DNA of 64,000 nucleotides from Parapedobacter koreensis (GTDB lineage: Bacteria; Bacteroidota; Bacteroidia; Sphingobacteriales; Sphingobacteriaceae). Below, one piece after another: positions 63,801 through 64,000 of this stretch. How positions within the stretch are numbered: position 1 is the stretch's first letter; each line of letters opens with the position of its first letter. The position numbers and the translations under genes are program-made. The stretch lies in NCBI RefSeq assembly GCF_900109365.1, contig NZ_FNZR01000002.1:744001-808000 (forward strand), written 5' to 3'. Under the pieces are notes generated by a model. That model worked only from the letters and a program-made list of their open reading frames with translations, had not been told where the DNA came from and did no database searches.

Positions 63801-64000
63801 AGCCCACGTGGCTCACCAGCAACGTATCTGCCCCGTCCACCTGCAGGCTGAACGTACCGTCGTGCCCGGACAGTACGGTTTGCCTTTTGTTTAGCAACAG
63901 CAGGGTTGCTTCAGGCAACGGTTCGTTATCTTCGGCACGTACGACCTTTCCGGTCACGGCCATTTGTGCGCACAATTGGTGCACCAGCAGCATCGCGATG
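60832..64000 (-). CDS. SusC/RagA family TonB-linked transporter (5' end outside window)
   Basis: At least 1053 residues. The frame is open through the right edge: an ATG at 63993 falls in the middle of a hydrophobic signal stretch (LLVHQLCAQ), so the true start lies beyond. After the signal come a carboxypeptidase-like domain ([22 protein letters not shown]), a SusC box ([20 protein letters not shown]), a plug ([28 protein letters not shown]; quoted for the conserved block) and a barrel ending FAFGVQVDF. It forms a transport complex with the SusD at 59425-60813. Whether an STN domain precedes cannot be seen. Confidence 0.96.
   Translation of the reverse strand, partial: [1055 protein letters not shown]

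Noticed and set aside
63993-63993. ATG as the start of the right-hand SusC gene
   Set aside because: It falls within a hydrophobic signal sequence and the frame is open to the window edge, so the start is outside.

Overview
The window looks like chromosome of a Bacteroidota bacterium, most likely family Sphingobacteriaceae (Pedobacter/Parapedobacter/Sphingobacterium-like; genus not decidable here). The basis is two SusC/SusD pairs, a FecI-FecR-FecA cassette with DUF4974, DUF3823, DUF4199, DUF6520 and LytTR proteins, and repeated matches to the Bacteroidota promoter (TTTG, about 19 bp, TAnnTTTG). Most of the sequence is about 50-55% GC by eye, with two clearly AT-richer accessory stretches (about 24.7-30.0 kb and 45.3-50.7 kb).

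Layout. 0-7.5 kb: end of a PepSY membrane protein, an AAA/DUF4143 ATPase behind two palindromes, then ECF sigma, FecR anti-sigma, an STN-containing TonB-dependent siderophore receptor and a PepSY ferric-reductase-like protein. 7.5-11.5 kb: a LacI-type regulator divergent from xylB-xylA, with promoter and operator readable. 11.5-19.9 kb: mainly housekeeping genes (FAD oxidoreductase, HEAT-like protein, outer-membrane protein, RuvB, GT2 mannosyltransferase, POT peptide transporter, thiolase). 19.9-24.0 kb: a TroABCD/MntABCD-type metal ABC transporter whose first permease is fused to a DtxR/MntR-type regulator, with a DtxR-like palindrome in the promoter. 24.5-24.7 kb: tRNA-Leu(CAA) with promoter and terminator.

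24.8-30.0 kb is a decayed accessory block. It holds a broken zeta-toxin-like ATPase, antitoxin scraps, an orphan HigA next to a HigB stump, a LytTR fragment and a DUF7010-like gene interrupted by TGA. Intact within it are a Cache-LytTR regulator and two P460/heme-binding genes. 30.1-42.3 kb is a polysaccharide-utilisation-like locus: GH2 enzyme, SusC, SusD, DUF3823 and a large transmembrane Kelch-SARP regulator. 42.3-45.3 kb holds small membrane and regulatory genes and a fructosamine kinase.

The last 218 bp of the fructosamine kinase recur at 54716-54933 with 9 mismatches, in the same orientation. They bracket a 9.4-kb segment (Crp/Fnr regulator, YcaC-like hydrolase, NTF2-like proteins, pirin, hydrolase remnant, gluzincin-like lipoprotein, MoaF-like protein, CPA2 antiporter, LLM oxidoreductase, truncated beta-propeller lipoprotein). 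This looks like an inserted island. 54.9-64 kb: a LytTR membrane regulator, a small membrane protein coupled to a degenerate Crp-like protein, then AraC, MauE/DoxX-like and DUF6520 genes facing a SusD/SusC pair whose SusC runs off the right edge.

Strongest leads: the permease-DtxR fusion with its own candidate operator, the direct-repeat-flanked island, the Kelch-SARP regulator beside a Sus-like locus, and the debris field around 25-30 kb. No transposase, integrase, CRISPR array or rRNA gene was seen.
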